Below, one piece after another: positions 1-8,820 of a DNA stretch of 55,251 nucleotides. Made by a program: the position numbers and the translations under genes. The stretch is from Methylocystaceae bacterium. GTDB lineage: Bacteria > Pseudomonadota > Alphaproteobacteria > Rhodospirillales > Terasakiellaceae. The DNA lies in assembly GCA_013373205.1 (NCBI GenBank), contig JABXIG010000012.1:1-55251 (forward strand), given 5' to 3'. The number at the start of each line of letters is the position of its first letter. Position 1 is the stretch's first letter. The notes beneath the pieces are model-generated. The model made no database searches. It was given only the letters and a program-made list of their open reading frames with translations, and was not told the DNA's origin.

Positions 1-120
1 GGCGGTTACCAATATTACCCGGACAACCCCACTCGCAATTGGACACCGGACCAGCTGGGTAAAGGGATTTTCTATTACGAGCGCAAGCTTAACGATGCCT
101 TCCTGTCCGTGGTGACGTGA
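1..120 (+). CDS. Catechol 2,3-dioxygenase, C-terminal end (partial)
   Basis: Frame 1 is open from the window edge to a TGA and gives 39 residues. They include DQLGKGIFYYERKLNDAF, which closely resembles the C-terminus of XylE/DmpB-type extradiol catechol 2,3-dioxygenases. That family cleaves catechol next to the two hydroxyls to give 2-hydroxymuconic semialdehyde, the substrate of the dehydrogenase two genes downstream. All metal ligands lie outside the window, so only the C-terminal tail supports the call. The stop overlaps the start region of the next gene, which suggests one transcript. The context of a full meta-cleavage operon makes the assignment likely. Confidence 0.8.
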   Translation, partial: GGYQYYPDNPTRNWTPDQLGKGIFYYERKLNDAFLSVVT

Positions 121-122
121 TA

Positions 123-563
123 ATGGATATCGTCGTTCAAAGTCAGCGCCTTACCTCGAATGCCGCCCTCACTTCTGCACAGGCAGCAGTGAGTAAGGGA
201 ACGGAAATTGGGGTAAAGATCAATGTTGCTGTCGTAGATAGTGGCGGACATTTGCTTGCGTTTCTGCGTGCTGACGGAGCTTTTTTGCCATCTATAAAGA
301 TTGCGCAGGATAAAGCCTATACCTCAGCAGGCTTTTTTATGCCCAGTGCGACCCTTTATGAAGCCATTAAAGGTGAGCCGGATGTCTTAAGTGGTATTGG
401 AAAACAGGATCGTGTCGCCGCTTTTTCTGGTGGGCTGCCGATTGTATCGGCCGGTGAAGTTGTCGGCGGCATTGGTGTTTCAGGTGCGAGTGCTGAACAG
501 GATCAAATATGTGCGCAAGCTGGCGTCGATGCTATTGGACTTCAAAGTAACTTAGGAGAATAA
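123..563 (+). CDS. GlcG/HbpS-like (DUF336) protein of the meta-cleavage operon
   Basis: A 146-residue protein of the GlcG/HbpS (DUF336) family. Visible hallmarks are VNVAVVDSGGHL-like sequence (here INVAVVDSGGHLLAFLR), the middle KAYTSAGF segment and a glycine-rich C-terminal half (GGLPIVSAGEVVGGIGVSG). Family members bind haem or small ligands. Copies often sit in aromatic meta-cleavage operons, where their role is not settled. The ATG at 123 is chosen; a GTG six bases upstream overlaps the preceding stop and is an alternative. No clear ribosome binding site is seen, so translational coupling to the dioxygenase gene is likely. The gene ends two bases before the next start. Confidence 0.8.
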   Translation: MDIVVQSQRLTSNAALTSAQAAVSKGTEIGVKINVAVVDSGGHLLAFLRADGAFLPSIKIAQDKAYTSAGFFMPSATLYEAIKGEPDVLSGIGKQDRVAAFSGGLPIVSAGEVVGGIGVSGASAEQDQICAQAGVDAIGLQSNLGE

Positions 564-565
564 GA

Positions 566-2026
566 ATGAAGGACATCCTTAACTTCATCAATGGAGAGTA
601 CACAAAGGGGACAAGTGGTCGCACTTTTGACAATATCTCACCAATTGATGGCCGTAAAATTGCGACGGTGCATGAAGCACTTAAGCCGGAAGTCGATGCG
701 GCTGTAAAAGCGGCTAAAGCTGCGTTAGACGGCCCATGGGGTAAAATGAGCGTTAATGAGCGCGTTGAGATGCTGAATGCAATCGCGGATGGCATTAATG
801 CGCGTTTTGATGAATTTCTGGAAGCCGAAATTCTAGATACGGGTAAGCCAAAGAGCCTTGCTTCCCATATCGATATTCCGCGCGGCGCTGCAAACTTCAA
901 GGTATTTGCCGATACGATCAAAAATGCAGCGACAGAAACATTTATGTTGGATACGCCTGATGGGGCAGGTGCCCTGAATTATGGTGTGCGTCGTCCTAAA
1001 GGCGTGATCGCTGTTATCAGCCCCTGGAACTTGCCTCTGTTGCTTATGACCTGGAAAGTCGGTCCGGCTTTGGCCTGTGGTAATACAGTTGTGGTCAAGC
1101 CTTCTGAAGAAACACCACTGACGACGACATTGCTTGGTGAAGTGATGAATGAAGTCGGTGTGCCCAAAGGCGTCTTTAACGTTATTCATGGTTTTGGTCC
1201 GGACTCTGCGGGTGCCTATTTGACGCAGCACCCAGAAGTCGATGCCATCACATTTACCGGCGAAACCCGTACAGGTGAACATATTATGCAAGCTGCGTCA
1301 GTTGGTTTGCGCGATATTTCGCTTGAATGTGGCGGTAAGAACGCGGCAATTGTCTTTGCAGATGCTGATATGGATAAGGCAATTGAGGGGGTTATGCGCT
1401 CCGCTTTTGCAAACTGTGGTCAGGTCTGTTTAGGGACGGAACGTGTCTACGTTGAACGCCCGATCTTTGAAGAATTTGTTCAACGGCTGAAAGAAGGCGC
1501 GGAAAGTCTTAAGCTTGGGGCACCACATGAGGCCGGGACAAATTTGGGACCGTTGATTTCACAAGAACACAAAGAAAAAGTCCTTTCTTATTATAAACTG
1601 GCTGTCGAAGAAGGTGCAACAGTTGTCACCGGTGGTGGCGTGCCGGACTTGTCGTCTGAACTGTCGGGCGGGGCTTGGGTGCAACCAACGATCTGGACCG
1701 GTCTTACGGAAGATGCCCGTGTGGTCAAAGAAGAAATTTTCGGTCCATGTTGTCACATTCAGCCTTTTGATAGCGAAGAAGAAGTCATCAAACTGACCAA
1801 TGACAATGTCTATGGGCTGGCGACTTCTATCTGGACAGAAAACCTGACACGTGCGCATCGGGTCGCCCCTAAAATTGAGGTTGGTATTGCTTGGGTGAAT
1901 TCCTGGTTCTTGCGCGATTTACGCACGCCGTTTGGGGGTGCGAAACAATCCGGTATTGGCCGTGAAGGCGGTGAATATTCATTGGAGTTCTATTCAGAGC
2001 TCAGCAACGTATGTATCAAATTGTGA
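566..2026 (+). CDS. dmpC: 2-Hydroxymuconic semialdehyde dehydrogenase
   Basis: A 486-residue aldehyde dehydrogenase. It would oxidise 2-hydroxymuconic semialdehyde to 2-hydroxymuconate (4-oxalocrotonate, enol form) with NAD+, opening the oxalocrotonate branch of the meta pathway. The ALDH landmarks are present: SPWNLP with Asn155, LECGGKN with the general-base Glu254, and GQVCLG with catalytic Cys288. Length equals that of DmpC/XylG/PraB. The start at 566 follows a GGAGAATAAGA ribosome binding site. It lies between the DUF336 gene and the hydratase gene in the usual meta order. Specificity is inferred from the operon; the fold and catalysis are certain. Confidence 0.92.
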   Translation: MKDILNFINGEYTKGTSGRTFDNISPIDGRKIATVHEALKPEVDAAVKAAKAALDGPWGKMSVNERVEMLNAIADGINARFDEFLEAEILDTGKPKSLASHIDIPRGAANFKVFADTIKNAATETFMLDTPDGAGALNYGVRRPKGVIAVISPWNLPLLLMTWKVGPALACGNTVVVKPSEETPLTTTLLGEVMNEVGVPKGVFNVIHGFGPDSAGAYLTQHPEVDAITFTGETRTGEHIMQAASVGLRDISLECGGKNAAIVFADADMDKAIEGVMRSAFANCGQVCLGTERVYVERPIFEEFVQRLKEGAESLKLGAPHEAGTNLGPLISQEHKEKVLSYYKLAVEEGATVVTGGGVPDLSSELSGGAWVQPTIWTGLTEDARVVKEEIFGPCCHIQPFDSEEEVIKLTNDNVYGLATSIWTENLTRAHRVAPKIEVGIAWVNSWFLRDLRTPFGGAKQSGIGREGGEYSLEFYSELSNVCIKL

Positions 2027-2038
2027 GGCCAGAAGAAT

Positions 2039-2827
2039 ATGGTAGATCAAAATATCCAAAAATCAGCAGACATGTTGTGGGACGCCTGGAATACAAATAA
2101 ACCAACAACCCCTATTCGTGAACTGCTTGGTGAAACTGATGTTGAAGCAGCTTACGCTGTTCAGGAAATTAATACGAAACGTTGGTTGGAACAAGGTCGC
2201 CGTCTGTCTGGACGTAAAATAGGTTTGACCTCAAAAGCTGTTCAAACTCAATTGGGTGTGGACCAACCTGATTACGGTATGTTGTTTTCTGATATGGACA
2301 TTCCCGATGGTGAGGAAATTTCATTTGCAACATGTCACCAACCCAAAGTGGAAGCTGAAATCGCTTTTGTAATGGGCAAAGACATGGACGATCCGGATGT
2401 AACAACGACAGAGGTTATGGCTTCTATCGAATACGCACTGCCTGCTATCGAGGTTGTTGGTTCAAGGGTTGCAGACTGGAATATTCGTATTACTGATACG
2501 ATCGCAGATAATGCATCTTCAGGTCTTTATGTTCTTGGACAAACACCGGTGAAAATCGGTGATTTCGATCCACGCCTGTGCGGTATGGTTTTATTTAATC
2601 GAGGTGAACCTGTTTCTGTTGGTGCGGGTGCTGCCTGTCTGGGAAGTCCGATCAATTCAACGCTTTGGCTGGCACGCGTTATGGCAAAAGCCGGACGCCC
2701 ACTTAAAGCGGGTGATGTTGTGCTGTCTGGTGCCTTGGGCCCGATGGCCGCTGTGACACCCGGTGAAGTGTATGAAGCTCGTATTCAGGGTTTAGGTTCT
2801 GTACGTGCAGCTTTTTCGGCTGAATAG
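2039..2827 (+). CDS. dmpE: 2-Oxopent-4-enoate (2-hydroxypenta-2,4-dienoate) hydratase
   Basis: A 262-residue member of the hydratase/decarboxylase family (fumarylacetoacetase-like fold). It adds water to 2-hydroxypenta-2,4-dienoate to make 4-hydroxy-2-oxovalerate. The signature segments [12 protein letters not shown], the [12 protein letters not shown] metal-site strand and the [12 protein letters not shown] loop are visible. A paralogue at 4831 (the decarboxylase) shares these segments ([33 protein letters not shown]). The hydratase and decarboxylase of this pathway are known to work as a complex. The two are separated by order within the operon and by resemblance to DmpE and DmpH respectively, so a swap of labels is possible but unlikely. 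Confidence 0.88.
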   Translation: MVDQNIQKSADMLWDAWNTNKPTTPIRELLGETDVEAAYAVQEINTKRWLEQGRRLSGRKIGLTSKAVQTQLGVDQPDYGMLFSDMDIPDGEEISFATCHQPKVEAEIAFVMGKDMDDPDVTTTEVMASIEYALPAIEVVGSRVADWNIRITDTIADNASSGLYVLGQTPVKIGDFDPRLCGMVLFNRGEPVSVGAGAACLGSPINSTLWLARVMAKAGRPLKAGDVVLSGALGPMAAVTPGEVYEARIQGLGSVRAAFSAE

Positions 2828-2841
2828 GCTTTGGAGAAAAA

Positions 2842-3792
2842 ATGATGAGTAATCAAAAAATGAAAGCTGCCATCATCGGTCCGGGCAATATTGGTACAGA
2901 CCTGATGATTAAAATCATGCGCACGGGTAAAAATATTGAAATGGGAGCCATGGTTGGAGTTGACCCCACATCAGATGGCTTGGCCCGTGCCGAACGTATG
3001 GGGATTGTTCAAACCCATGAGGGTCTGGAAGGTTTAACAAAGCTTCCGGTCTGGGATGAAATCGGTGTCGTGTTTGATGCGACATCTGCCTATGTTCACA
3101 AACAACACAACGATATTTGTATTGAACACGGCAAGCAGATGATCGATCTGACACCTGCAGCGATTGGGCCGCATTGTATTCCTGTTGTGAATATGGACGA
3201 GCATTTGAACGAGCAGAACGTCAATATGGTGACATGTGGCGGACAGGCGACTATTCCGATGGTTTATGCGGTTAAACGTGTGACAGATCGTGTGTTATAT
3301 GCAGAGATTGTCGCATCCATTTCGTCAAAATCGGCAGGGCCGGGAACACGTGCAAATATTGATGAATTTACCCAGAATACATCGCGCGCCATTGAAAATG
3401 TCGGCGGGGCTGAACGTGGCAAAGCCATCATTATTTTGAACCCTGCGGAACCACCGGTTTTGATGCGTGATACGGTCTATGTCCTTTCACAAGGCGGTTC
3501 AGAAGAAGCGATTGAACAAAGCGTAGAAGAGATGGCGAAAGCTGTTCAGGAATATGTCCCGGGGTATCGTTTAAAGCAGAAAGTTCAATTTGAGCGTTTC
3601 GGTGACAACAATCCGGTTAAAATTCCGGGATTTGGTGAATTCACAGGGATCAAGACGACAATTTTCTTGGAAGTTGAAGGGGCTGCACATTACTTGCCGT
3701 CTTATGCAGGTAACCTTGACATCATGACATCTGCTGCGCTTGGTGCTGCAGAACGTTGGGCCGAGAAAAAATCATCTCAGGCCGCTGTGTAA
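2842..3792 (+). CDS. dmpF: Acetaldehyde dehydrogenase (acylating)
   Basis: A 316-residue enzyme that converts acetaldehyde, CoA and NAD+ to acetyl-CoA. It normally forms a channelling complex with the aldolase encoded next. The N-terminus carries the nucleotide-binding GPGNIG motif (about residues 13-18). The nucleophilic cysteine lies in TCGGQATIP (Cys132). Length is standard for DmpF/MhpF/BphJ. Two adjacent ATG codons (2842 and 2845) are possible starts after GGAGAAAAA. The gene sits directly upstream of its expected partner, which supports metabolite channelling. Confidence 0.93.
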   Translation: MMSNQKMKAAIIGPGNIGTDLMIKIMRTGKNIEMGAMVGVDPTSDGLARAERMGIVQTHEGLEGLTKLPVWDEIGVVFDATSAYVHKQHNDICIEHGKQMIDLTPAAIGPHCIPVVNMDEHLNEQNVNMVTCGGQATIPMVYAVKRVTDRVLYAEIVASISSKSAGPGTRANIDEFTQNTSRAIENVGGAERGKAIIILNPAEPPVLMRDTVYVLSQGGSEEAIEQSVEEMAKAVQEYVPGYRLKQKVQFERFGDNNPVKIPGFGEFTGIKTTIFLEVEGAAHYLPSYAGNLDIMTSAALGAAERWAEKKSSQAAV

Positions 3793-3811
3793 TCGCGAAA
3801 GGAATACTAAA

Positions 3812-4834
3812 ATGGCTGAAAAAATATACATTCAGGATGTGACTTTGCGCGATGGTATGCATGCGTTACGCCATCAGTTTGAGCTTGAAAATGTTGTTCA
3901 AATTGCAAAAGAACTTGATGCTGCAAACGTGGATGCAATTGAAATTACCCATGGTGATGGCCTTGCCGGGAATAGCTTTAACTATGGCTTTGGGTCTAAT
4001 ACGGACATTGAATGGATCGAAGCAGTTTCTGATGCTGTCGAAAACGCAGTGGTTACCGTCTTGTCTTTACCCGGTATCGGAACACGTGAACATCTGAAAG
4101 AGGCGTATGTTGCAGGGGCGCGTTCTTGTCGTATTGCGACCCATTGTACCGAAGCGGATACCTCCCAACAGCATATTCCAATTGCACGTGAGCTCGGATA
4201 TGACACGGTTGGTTTCCTGATGATGGCGCATATGAATTCACCTGAAGGCTTGGCTGAACAGGCAAAGTTGATGGAAGGATATGGCGCGCAGACAATCTAT
4301 GTAACCGATAGCGCCGGTTATATGATGCCAGAAGATGTTCGTGTCCGCGTTCGTGCGGTTCGTGATGCGATTGATCCTGCCACTGAATTGGGGATCCATT
4401 GTCACCACAACCTGTCTTTCGGTGTGATCAATTCAATTGTGGCTGTGGAAGAAGGTGCAAACCGGGTTGATGGATCCCTTGCGGGTATGGGCGCAGGTGC
4501 AGGCAATGCTCCTTTAGAAGTCCTGATCGCGGCTATGGACCGTTCAGGTTACAACCATGGCTGTGACTTGTTCCGTTTAATGGATGCTGCTGATGATATT
4601 GTACGTCCGCTTCAAGATCGTCCGGTGCGGGTAGACCGTGAAAGTTTGTCTCTTGGTTATGCCGGTGTGTATTCCAGTTTCCTGCGCCATGCAGAAAATG
4701 CATCAAAGACCTATGGCATTGATACCCGTGACATTTTGGTAGAACTGGGAAGACGCGGCATGGTTGGCGGACAGGAAGATATGATTGTCGATGTCGCACT
4801 AGACTTGATTAAAGCAAAAGGAAATGCAGCATGA
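3812..4834 (+). CDS. dmpG: 4-Hydroxy-2-oxovalerate aldolase
   Basis: A 340-residue class II (metal-dependent) aldolase that splits 4-hydroxy-2-oxovalerate to pyruvate and acetaldehyde. The HMGL-like TIM barrel is recognised by [11 protein letters not shown] (Arg13, Asp14) and the metal-binding histidines of GIHCHHN (His196, His198). Residues 120-140 and the C-terminal communication domain are also standard. The ATG at 3812 is chosen because it follows AAAGGAATACTAAA and gives the family N-terminus; a longer reading frame into the previous gene is not needed. The stop overlaps the next start in an ATGA, indicating coupled translation. Confidence 0.94.
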   Translation: MAEKIYIQDVTLRDGMHALRHQFELENVVQIAKELDAANVDAIEITHGDGLAGNSFNYGFGSNTDIEWIEAVSDAVENAVVTVLSLPGIGTREHLKEAYVAGARSCRIATHCTEADTSQQHIPIARELGYDTVGFLMMAHMNSPEGLAEQAKLMEGYGAQTIYVTDSAGYMMPEDVRVRVRAVRDAIDPATELGIHCHHNLSFGVINSIVAVEEGANRVDGSLAGMGAGAGNAPLEVLIAAMDRSGYNHGCDLFRLMDAADDIVRPLQDRPVRVDRESLSLGYAGVYSSFLRHAENASKTYGIDTRDILVELGRRGMVGGQEDMIVDVALDLIKAKGNAA

Positions 4835-5598
4835 GTGATTTAACAAAAATTGCAGAAATTGCAGACGAAGCAGCCCGTACCGGAACAGCAATTGCGCAGT
4901 TCTCGGACAAGGAAGTTCTGACACTTGATGAAGCTTATGCTGTTCAGGCTTTGTCAATGCAACGCCGATATGCGCGTGGCGAGAAGCGTATTGGGATCAA
5001 AATGGGATTTACCAGTCGCGCGAAAATGGTCCAAATGGGTCTGGATGAAATGATCTGGGGCCGTTTAACCGACGCTATGCGAGAAGAAGATGGCGGGGTG
5101 ATTTCATTCAAGAAATATGTTCATCCACGCGTTGAACCCGAAATTGCCTTTTTAATGCGTAAACCATTGTCCGGTAATGTAACTGTGTTTGAAGCAATGG
5201 ATGCAGTTGCAGCCGTCGCACCGGCGATGGAAGTTATTGATTCTCGCTACGATAATTTCAAATTCGACCTTGGGGATGTTGTTGCAGATAATTCCTCTTC
5301 TTCCGGTTTTGTAATCGGGAATTGGTGTGCCCCTGACAGTGACATTTCAAATCTTGGCTTGGTCATGTCTATCAATGGTAAAGCTTCTCAGATCGGTTCA
5401 ACAGCTGCGATTTTGGGTAATCCGGCTCGTTCACTCGTTGCTGCTGCCCGGATGGTTGCTTCTGCGGGTGAATGTCTAAATGAAGGCGATATCGTTTTGG
5501 CTGGCGGTGCTACAGCTGCATCAGCGATGGCTGTCGGTGATAGCGTGGTGACTGACTTCCAAGATCTTGGAACCGTGTCCTTTACTGTAGGAGAATAA
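4831..5598 (+). CDS. dmpH: 4-Oxalocrotonate decarboxylase
   Basis: A 255-residue protein of the same family as the hydratase at 2039. It decarboxylates the keto form of 4-oxalocrotonate to 2-hydroxypenta-2,4-dienoate, with a divalent metal. Recognisable segments are [23 protein letters not shown] and [12 protein letters not shown]. The start overlaps the aldolase stop by four bases (ATGA). The tautomerase gene follows three bases after the stop codon. Position between aldolase and tautomerase matches the dmpGHI order. Confidence that this is the decarboxylase rather than the hydratase paralogue comes mostly from that order. Confidence 0.87.
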   Translation: MSDLTKIAEIADEAARTGTAIAQFSDKEVLTLDEAYAVQALSMQRRYARGEKRIGIKMGFTSRAKMVQMGLDEMIWGRLTDAMREEDGGVISFKKYVHPRVEPEIAFLMRKPLSGNVTVFEAMDAVAAVAPAMEVIDSRYDNFKFDLGDVVADNSSSSGFVIGNWCAPDSDISNLGLVMSINGKASQIGSTAAILGNPARSLVAAARMVASAGECLNEGDIVLAGGATAASAMAVGDSVVTDFQDLGTVSFTVGE

Positions 5599-5600
5599 AT

Positions 5601-5780
5601 ATGCCACTCGCACAAATCACAATTCTTGAAGGGCGTTCTGAAGAGAAAAAGAAGAAATTGATCGAAGATGTTTCGATTGCGATTTCAGAAAGTATTGGCG
5701 CCCCGATTGAAACGGTCAGAGTACTCGTCCAGGAAATCCCGCCAGCCCATTGGGGTGTGGGGGGTAAGCCAAAGGGCTAG
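5601..5780 (+). CDS. dmpI: 4-Oxalocrotonate tautomerase (59 residues)
   Basis: A short gene beginning MPLAQITILEGRSEEKK. After removal of Met, the catalytic Pro1 is followed by Arg11 and Arg39, exactly the catalytic and substrate-binding positions of 4-oxalocrotonate tautomerase, and an aromatic residue (Trp50) takes the place of the usual Phe50. The enzyme interconverts 2-hydroxymuconate and 2-oxo-3-hexenedioate for the decarboxylase. It is the last gene of the operon. GGAGAATAAAT precedes the start, and a strong hairpin terminator begins 14 bases after the stop. Confidence 0.93.
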   Translation: MPLAQITILEGRSEEKKKKLIEDVSIAISESIGAPIETVRVLVQEIPPAHWGVGGKPKG

Positions 5781-5793
5781 ATGGAGATAAGAC

Positions 5794-5831
5794 GAAACGG
5801 GAAGAAGATTTTTCAACCTCCTTCCCGTTTC
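5794..5831. terminator. Bidirectional intrinsic terminator
   Basis: GAAACGGGAAG (5794-5804) pairs perfectly with CTTCCCGTTTC (5821-5831). The 16-base loop contains T-rich sequence. It lies between the convergent ends of the tautomerase gene and marR and can serve both. The run of T after the stem is short, so termination efficiency is uncertain. Confidence 0.65.
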
Positions 5832-5842
5832 AACTGTACAAT

Positions 5843-6319
5843 TCATTCTACGATATTATCTACCAGTTTTCGTAAGATCCGGTTTACGGTTTTGATTTCG
5901 TCTTCCGTAACATTCTCGAACAGGTGGGAGAAAAATCTTTGTGTTCTCTCAAGAGATTCGATTAAAACCTCATGCCCGTAGGACGTCAAACTGATGACAT
6001 TGACTCGACCATCATTCTCATCAGGAATGGATCTTATAAGATTTTCTTTTTCCATACGTTGAATGATTTTGGTCGTCGTTGGTAATCTGCTCACGGCCAG
6101 CTTGCTTATTTGTGAGATATTTAGGCTACCATGTGCCTTTAATATCATAGCAACCCGCCAACGCGTAATATCTAAGCCAATTGGCTTTAAGCGTTTTTCC
6201 ATTGCTTGGACATAAGTCGAATTTAACGTCGCGACCCAATAAAGTGGGTGGCGATTGATTTCGAATGTGTCACCTTTTGGGAAATGGTTGTCCATAAGAG
6301 TATTATTATTTTTGTTCAT
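5843..6319 (-). CDS. MarR-family transcriptional regulator
   Basis: A 158-residue winged-helix regulator. The segment ISQISKLAVSRLPTTTKII is the recognition-helix region, and RSIPDENDGRVNVISLT is the wing with the conserved D-x-R. The start at 6319 is preferred because AAGGCAATA precedes it; an upstream in-frame ATG would add 31 residues unlike the family. It is convergent with the catechol operon and separated by a 500-base gap from the leftward gene pair upstream. Family members usually repress nearby catabolic genes and release DNA on binding an aromatic acid or CoA thioester. The target here is unknown. Confidence 0.85.
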   Translation of the reverse strand: MNKNNNTLMDNHFPKGDTFEINRHPLYWVATLNSTYVQAMEKRLKPIGLDITRWRVAMILKAHGSLNISQISKLAVSRLPTTTKIIQRMEKENLIRSIPDENDGRVNVISLTSYGHEVLIESLERTQRFFSHLFENVTEDEIKTVNRILRKLVDNIVE

Positions 6320-6821
6320 TATTGCCTTCGCTCTGTGACCTTCGTCTACGTTGGTGAGCTTGAATTCAGGGGGCTGAATTGCATTAGTAGGAAAAATTAA
6401 GAGAAATTTCAATTAAAAAATATTCTTTTTTCGAAATTAGTTGATGAGCATGACTATGCATTCCTTCGGGAGTATGGGATGGGGAAATCTATTCAATTCT
6501 ACGGGCTGCGTTTAGGTTATGGGGCTAAGTGCAGGTTTGAGTCGCTTTATTGTCCAGATGTATTTTAGAAAATGTATATGCTTTATATGCAATCCGGTTC
6601 ATTGATTTAAATCAATAATAGACAAAAATTTGAGTGTTTTATTTTAATTTTATATGACGAAATTGGATTTTCTGGTGTGGCCTCGAAATTTAATTAGGGC
6701 CAGTTTTCTGAAATGTTGCACACAATTATGTAGCTCTTATCTCATTTTTGATAAACCAAACACAATAAATTAATAGGTCCTGAACCTAGTTAAAATACGC
6801 TTAGAGTACCTTTCGCGATGC
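6320..6821. other. AT-rich intergenic region upstream of marR
   Basis: No credible gene is seen in this 502-base gap. It holds an FNR/Anr-type palindrome (6602-6615). It also has a weak five-base inverted repeat (TAGGT at 6774-6778, ACCTA at 6784-6788) just past the end of the leftward reductase gene. Isolated TGCA tetramers occur but do not have the spacing seen at the box promoters. The promoter of marR must lie here. Confidence 0.6.
6602..6615. promoter_or_regulatory. FNR/Anr/FixK-type operator
   Basis: TTGATTTAAATCAA is an exact match to the TTGAT-N4-ATCAA consensus bound by FNR/Anr/FixK proteins. It lies 283 bases upstream of the marR start and downstream of the leftward reductase gene. 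It would link marR expression to oxygen supply. Position is rather far from the start codon, so the transcription start would have to be well upstream of the gene. Chance occurrence in AT-rich DNA is possible. Confidence 0.5.
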
Positions 6822-7844
6822 TTATACCGTTAAGACAACTTTGCCAAAACGTTCGGGCGCTTCGAGCCGATCAAACGCTTTAGTTGACTCTGAAAGGGGA
6901 TAAACAGAATCGATAACGGGTTCAAGAAGTCCTGATTCAAAAGCATTTATCAGGCGTGCAAATTCGGTTAAGTCCCCCATTGTGGACCCGATTATGGAAA
7001 GCTGGCGGATAAATAGCCGTTGCAAGTCAGCAGACGGATTACTTCCGGATGTGGCCCCACAGGTAACGATTTTGCCGCCGCGTTTGATTGCACGTATCGT
7101 ACTGGACCATGTGGTTTCGCCTACGTTATCTATAGCGAAATCAACGCCTTTTCCTTTTGTCAGTTGCATGACGTTTTTCGCAACATCTTCATGTGCGTAA
7201 TCAATGACATGGCCGGCACCTGCATTTTTCGTTTTTTCCATTTTGTCTGGTCCTGTCGTTGTCGCGATGACCTTACAGCCTGCTAGTTTTGCCAGTTGGA
7301 CACTTGCACAAGCAACACCGCCGCCAGCACCTACAATTAAAGCGGTTTTGCCTGCAGAGGCCTGCGCTTTGGTGAAAACCATGCGCCAGGCGGTTAAATA
7401 GGCCACACCAAGACAGGCAGCTTTTTTGGCATCACAATCTTCAGAGATCGGCAAAAGGCTTTGAAGCGGCATGGTGATATATTGCGCGAACGTGCCGTCG
7501 CAATGCTCCCCAAGGATTTGGGCGTTTAAGCACAGTGGTTGGTCCCCTTGAAGGCAGTGTTCACATGTGCCGCAGTAATGATAGGGGTAGACAATGACCC
7601 GCTGACCAACGTCAAGAGAGGAAGAGCCGTTTATTTTTTCAATGCGCCCAATGCCATCGACACCCATAATTTGCGGGAGCGTGTGTGTAATGCCCGCGCC
7701 ATTGTCCCTCATGTAGAGATCAACCCGATTGAGAGAGACCGCTTCCATGCGCACGAGGGCCTCGCCCTTCGCTGGATCGGACGTCTGGCACTCTTTATAA
7801 AGGGCGCCCTCGCGCCCCCTTTGTTCCAGAATAATGGCTTTCAT
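6822..7844 (-). CDS. Zinc-type medium-chain dehydrogenase/reductase lacking catalytic zinc site
   Basis: A 340-residue medium-chain dehydrogenase/reductase. The structural-zinc cysteines are present in YCGTCEHC plus a further Cys (PLC). The nucleotide-binding segment is GAGGGVACASVQLA. The catalytic-zinc signature GHE is replaced by GVDGIG, and the usual first ligand Cys is Asn (SLNRVD). It therefore looks like a quinone-oxidoreductase or enoyl-reductase type rather than an alcohol dehydrogenase. The gene lies 17 bases after the enoyl-CoA hydratase on the same strand, so the two are co-transcribed. The substrate is unknown; a CoA thioester or unsaturated aldehyde of the box pathway is an inference. 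Confidence 0.75.
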   Translation of the reverse strand: MKAIILEQRGREGALYKECQTSDPAKGEALVRMEAVSLNRVDLYMRDNGAGITHTLPQIMGVDGIGRIEKINGSSSLDVGQRVIVYPYHYCGTCEHCLQGDQPLCLNAQILGEHCDGTFAQYITMPLQSLLPISEDCDAKKAACLGVAYLTAWRMVFTKAQASAGKTALIVGAGGGVACASVQLAKLAGCKVIATTTGPDKMEKTKNAGAGHVIDYAHEDVAKNVMQLTKGKGVDFAIDNVGETTWSSTIRAIKRGGKIVTCGATSGSNPSADLQRLFIRQLSIIGSTMGDLTEFARLINAFESGLLEPVIDSVYPLSESTKAFDRLEAPERFGKVVLTV

Positions 7845-7861
7845 ACGTATAATCCTATGAC

Positions 7862-8650
7862 TTAATGACCGGAAAAATGAGGCTTTTTCTTTTCAAGAAA
7901 CGAAGAAATACCCTCTTTTGCGTCGTTGGACGTAAAGAGACGTTGTTGTAATTCTCGTTCAAGGGCAAGACCGCTTTCCAGGGGTAGTTCGACACCGCTT
8001 TGGACTGAACGTTTAATGTGACCAACCGCCATTGATGGCTTGTTTGGGGGGCAGAATTGTTCTGCGTATGCCATAATATCTTCCATGAATGTATCATGGG
8101 AGTAGATTGCATTAATAATACCCAACTCAAGCGCAGTTTTTTCGTCGAAGACCTCGCCACTGATCATAAGTTCAATGGCTTTGGATTTGCCAAGGATGCG
8201 ACCAAGGCGTTGTGTGCCGCCTGTTCCGGCTAAAACACCAAGGGCGACTTCGGGTAATCCCATTTTCCCGGCACCCTCACGGGCAATGCGAATGTCTGCG
8301 GCCATCGCAATTTCAAGCCCGCCCCCGACACAGTGACCATTGATCGCAGCAATAACGAGTTTTGGTGTATGTTCCAATCGCAAGAGGGTTTCGTTGGCGT
8401 GTAAACAAAAGTTGTATTTAAAATGCGGATCGGCGCCTTTCAGCATTTCGATATCTGCGCCCGCGCAAAAGAATTTTTCTCCCGCCCCTTTGATGACAAT
8501 GATATGCACATCTTTATCAAAGCGGGCTTCAATTACAGCTTCGTCAATTTGTTTGAACATATCGAACGAATAGCCGTTCACAGGGGGATTGTTAAGCTCA
8601 ATCAGAGCGACGCCCTTATGCGTACTATATGTCACGAGTGTTTGTTTCAT
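7862..8650 (-). CDS. Enoyl-CoA hydratase (probable 2,3-dehydroadipyl-CoA hydratase)
   Basis: A 262-residue crotonase. Oxyanion-hole segments are FFCAGADIEML and HCVGGGLEIA. Both catalytic glutamates of true hydratases are present, in GGGLE and LPEVALG. This contrasts with the PaaG-like crotonase at 13138, which lacks both. A hydratase that makes 3-hydroxyadipyl-CoA is the one beta-oxidation step not otherwise covered in the cluster, so this gene probably supplies it. It is transcribed away from the benzoate-CoA ligase operon from a shared control region with two TTATGCATTAT elements. GAGGATAAG precedes the start. Confidence 0.85.
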   Translation of the reverse strand: MKQTLVTYSTHKGVALIELNNPPVNGYSFDMFKQIDEAVIEARFDKDVHIIVIKGAGEKFFCAGADIEMLKGADPHFKYNFCLHANETLLRLEHTPKLVIAAINGHCVGGGLEIAMAADIRIAREGAGKMGLPEVALGVLAGTGGTQRLGRILGKSKAIELMISGEVFDEKTALELGIINAIYSHDTFMEDIMAYAEQFCPPNKPSMAVGHIKRSVQSGVELPLESGLALERELQQRLFTSNDAKEGISSFLEKKKPHFSGH

Positions 8651-8707
8651 CTTATCCTCTTTGATGTTTGATCGTTTTAAAAATTACGCGGGGTCTCCGC
8701 AAAAGGC

Positions 8708-8721
8708 AATATAATGCATAA
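8708..8721 (-). promoter_or_regulatory. Putative BoxR operator, leftward promoter
   Basis: On the minus strand the sequence reads TTATGCATTATATT, identical over 14 bases to the elements at 16717 and 16981. It includes a TATATT that can act as a -10 box for the leftward hydratase/reductase pair. The TGCA core matches the tetramer recognised by the related regulators BzdR and BoxR. Confidence 0.55.
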
Positions 8722-8743
8722 AAAATAAAAATAATAGGAATTA

Positions 8744-8757
8744 TTATGCATTATTCT
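8744..8757 (+). promoter_or_regulatory. Putative BoxR operator, rightward promoter
   Basis: TTATGCATTATTCT matches the 11-base core TTATGCATTAT of the other elements and continues into a TATTCT possible -10 box for the rightward DUF4863/benzoate-CoA ligase operon. With the element at 8708 it forms a mirrored pair whose TGCA cores are 32 bases apart, suggesting one regulator controls both directions. Confidence 0.55.
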
Positions 8758-8820
8758 CTTGCTGTTTAGAATTCATTTAAATAGACTATGCAAAATTACT
8801 AATTGCTCTGGGAGAATAAA

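Noticed and set aside
833-1291. Long antisense frame within the semialdehyde dehydrogenase gene
   Set aside because: It is a shadow of a clearly coding frame, with no ribosome binding site or family resemblance.
6457-6720. Several single TGCA tetramers near marR as BoxR sites
   Set aside because: They lack the TGCA-N6-TGCA spacing or the extended TTATGCATTAT core.
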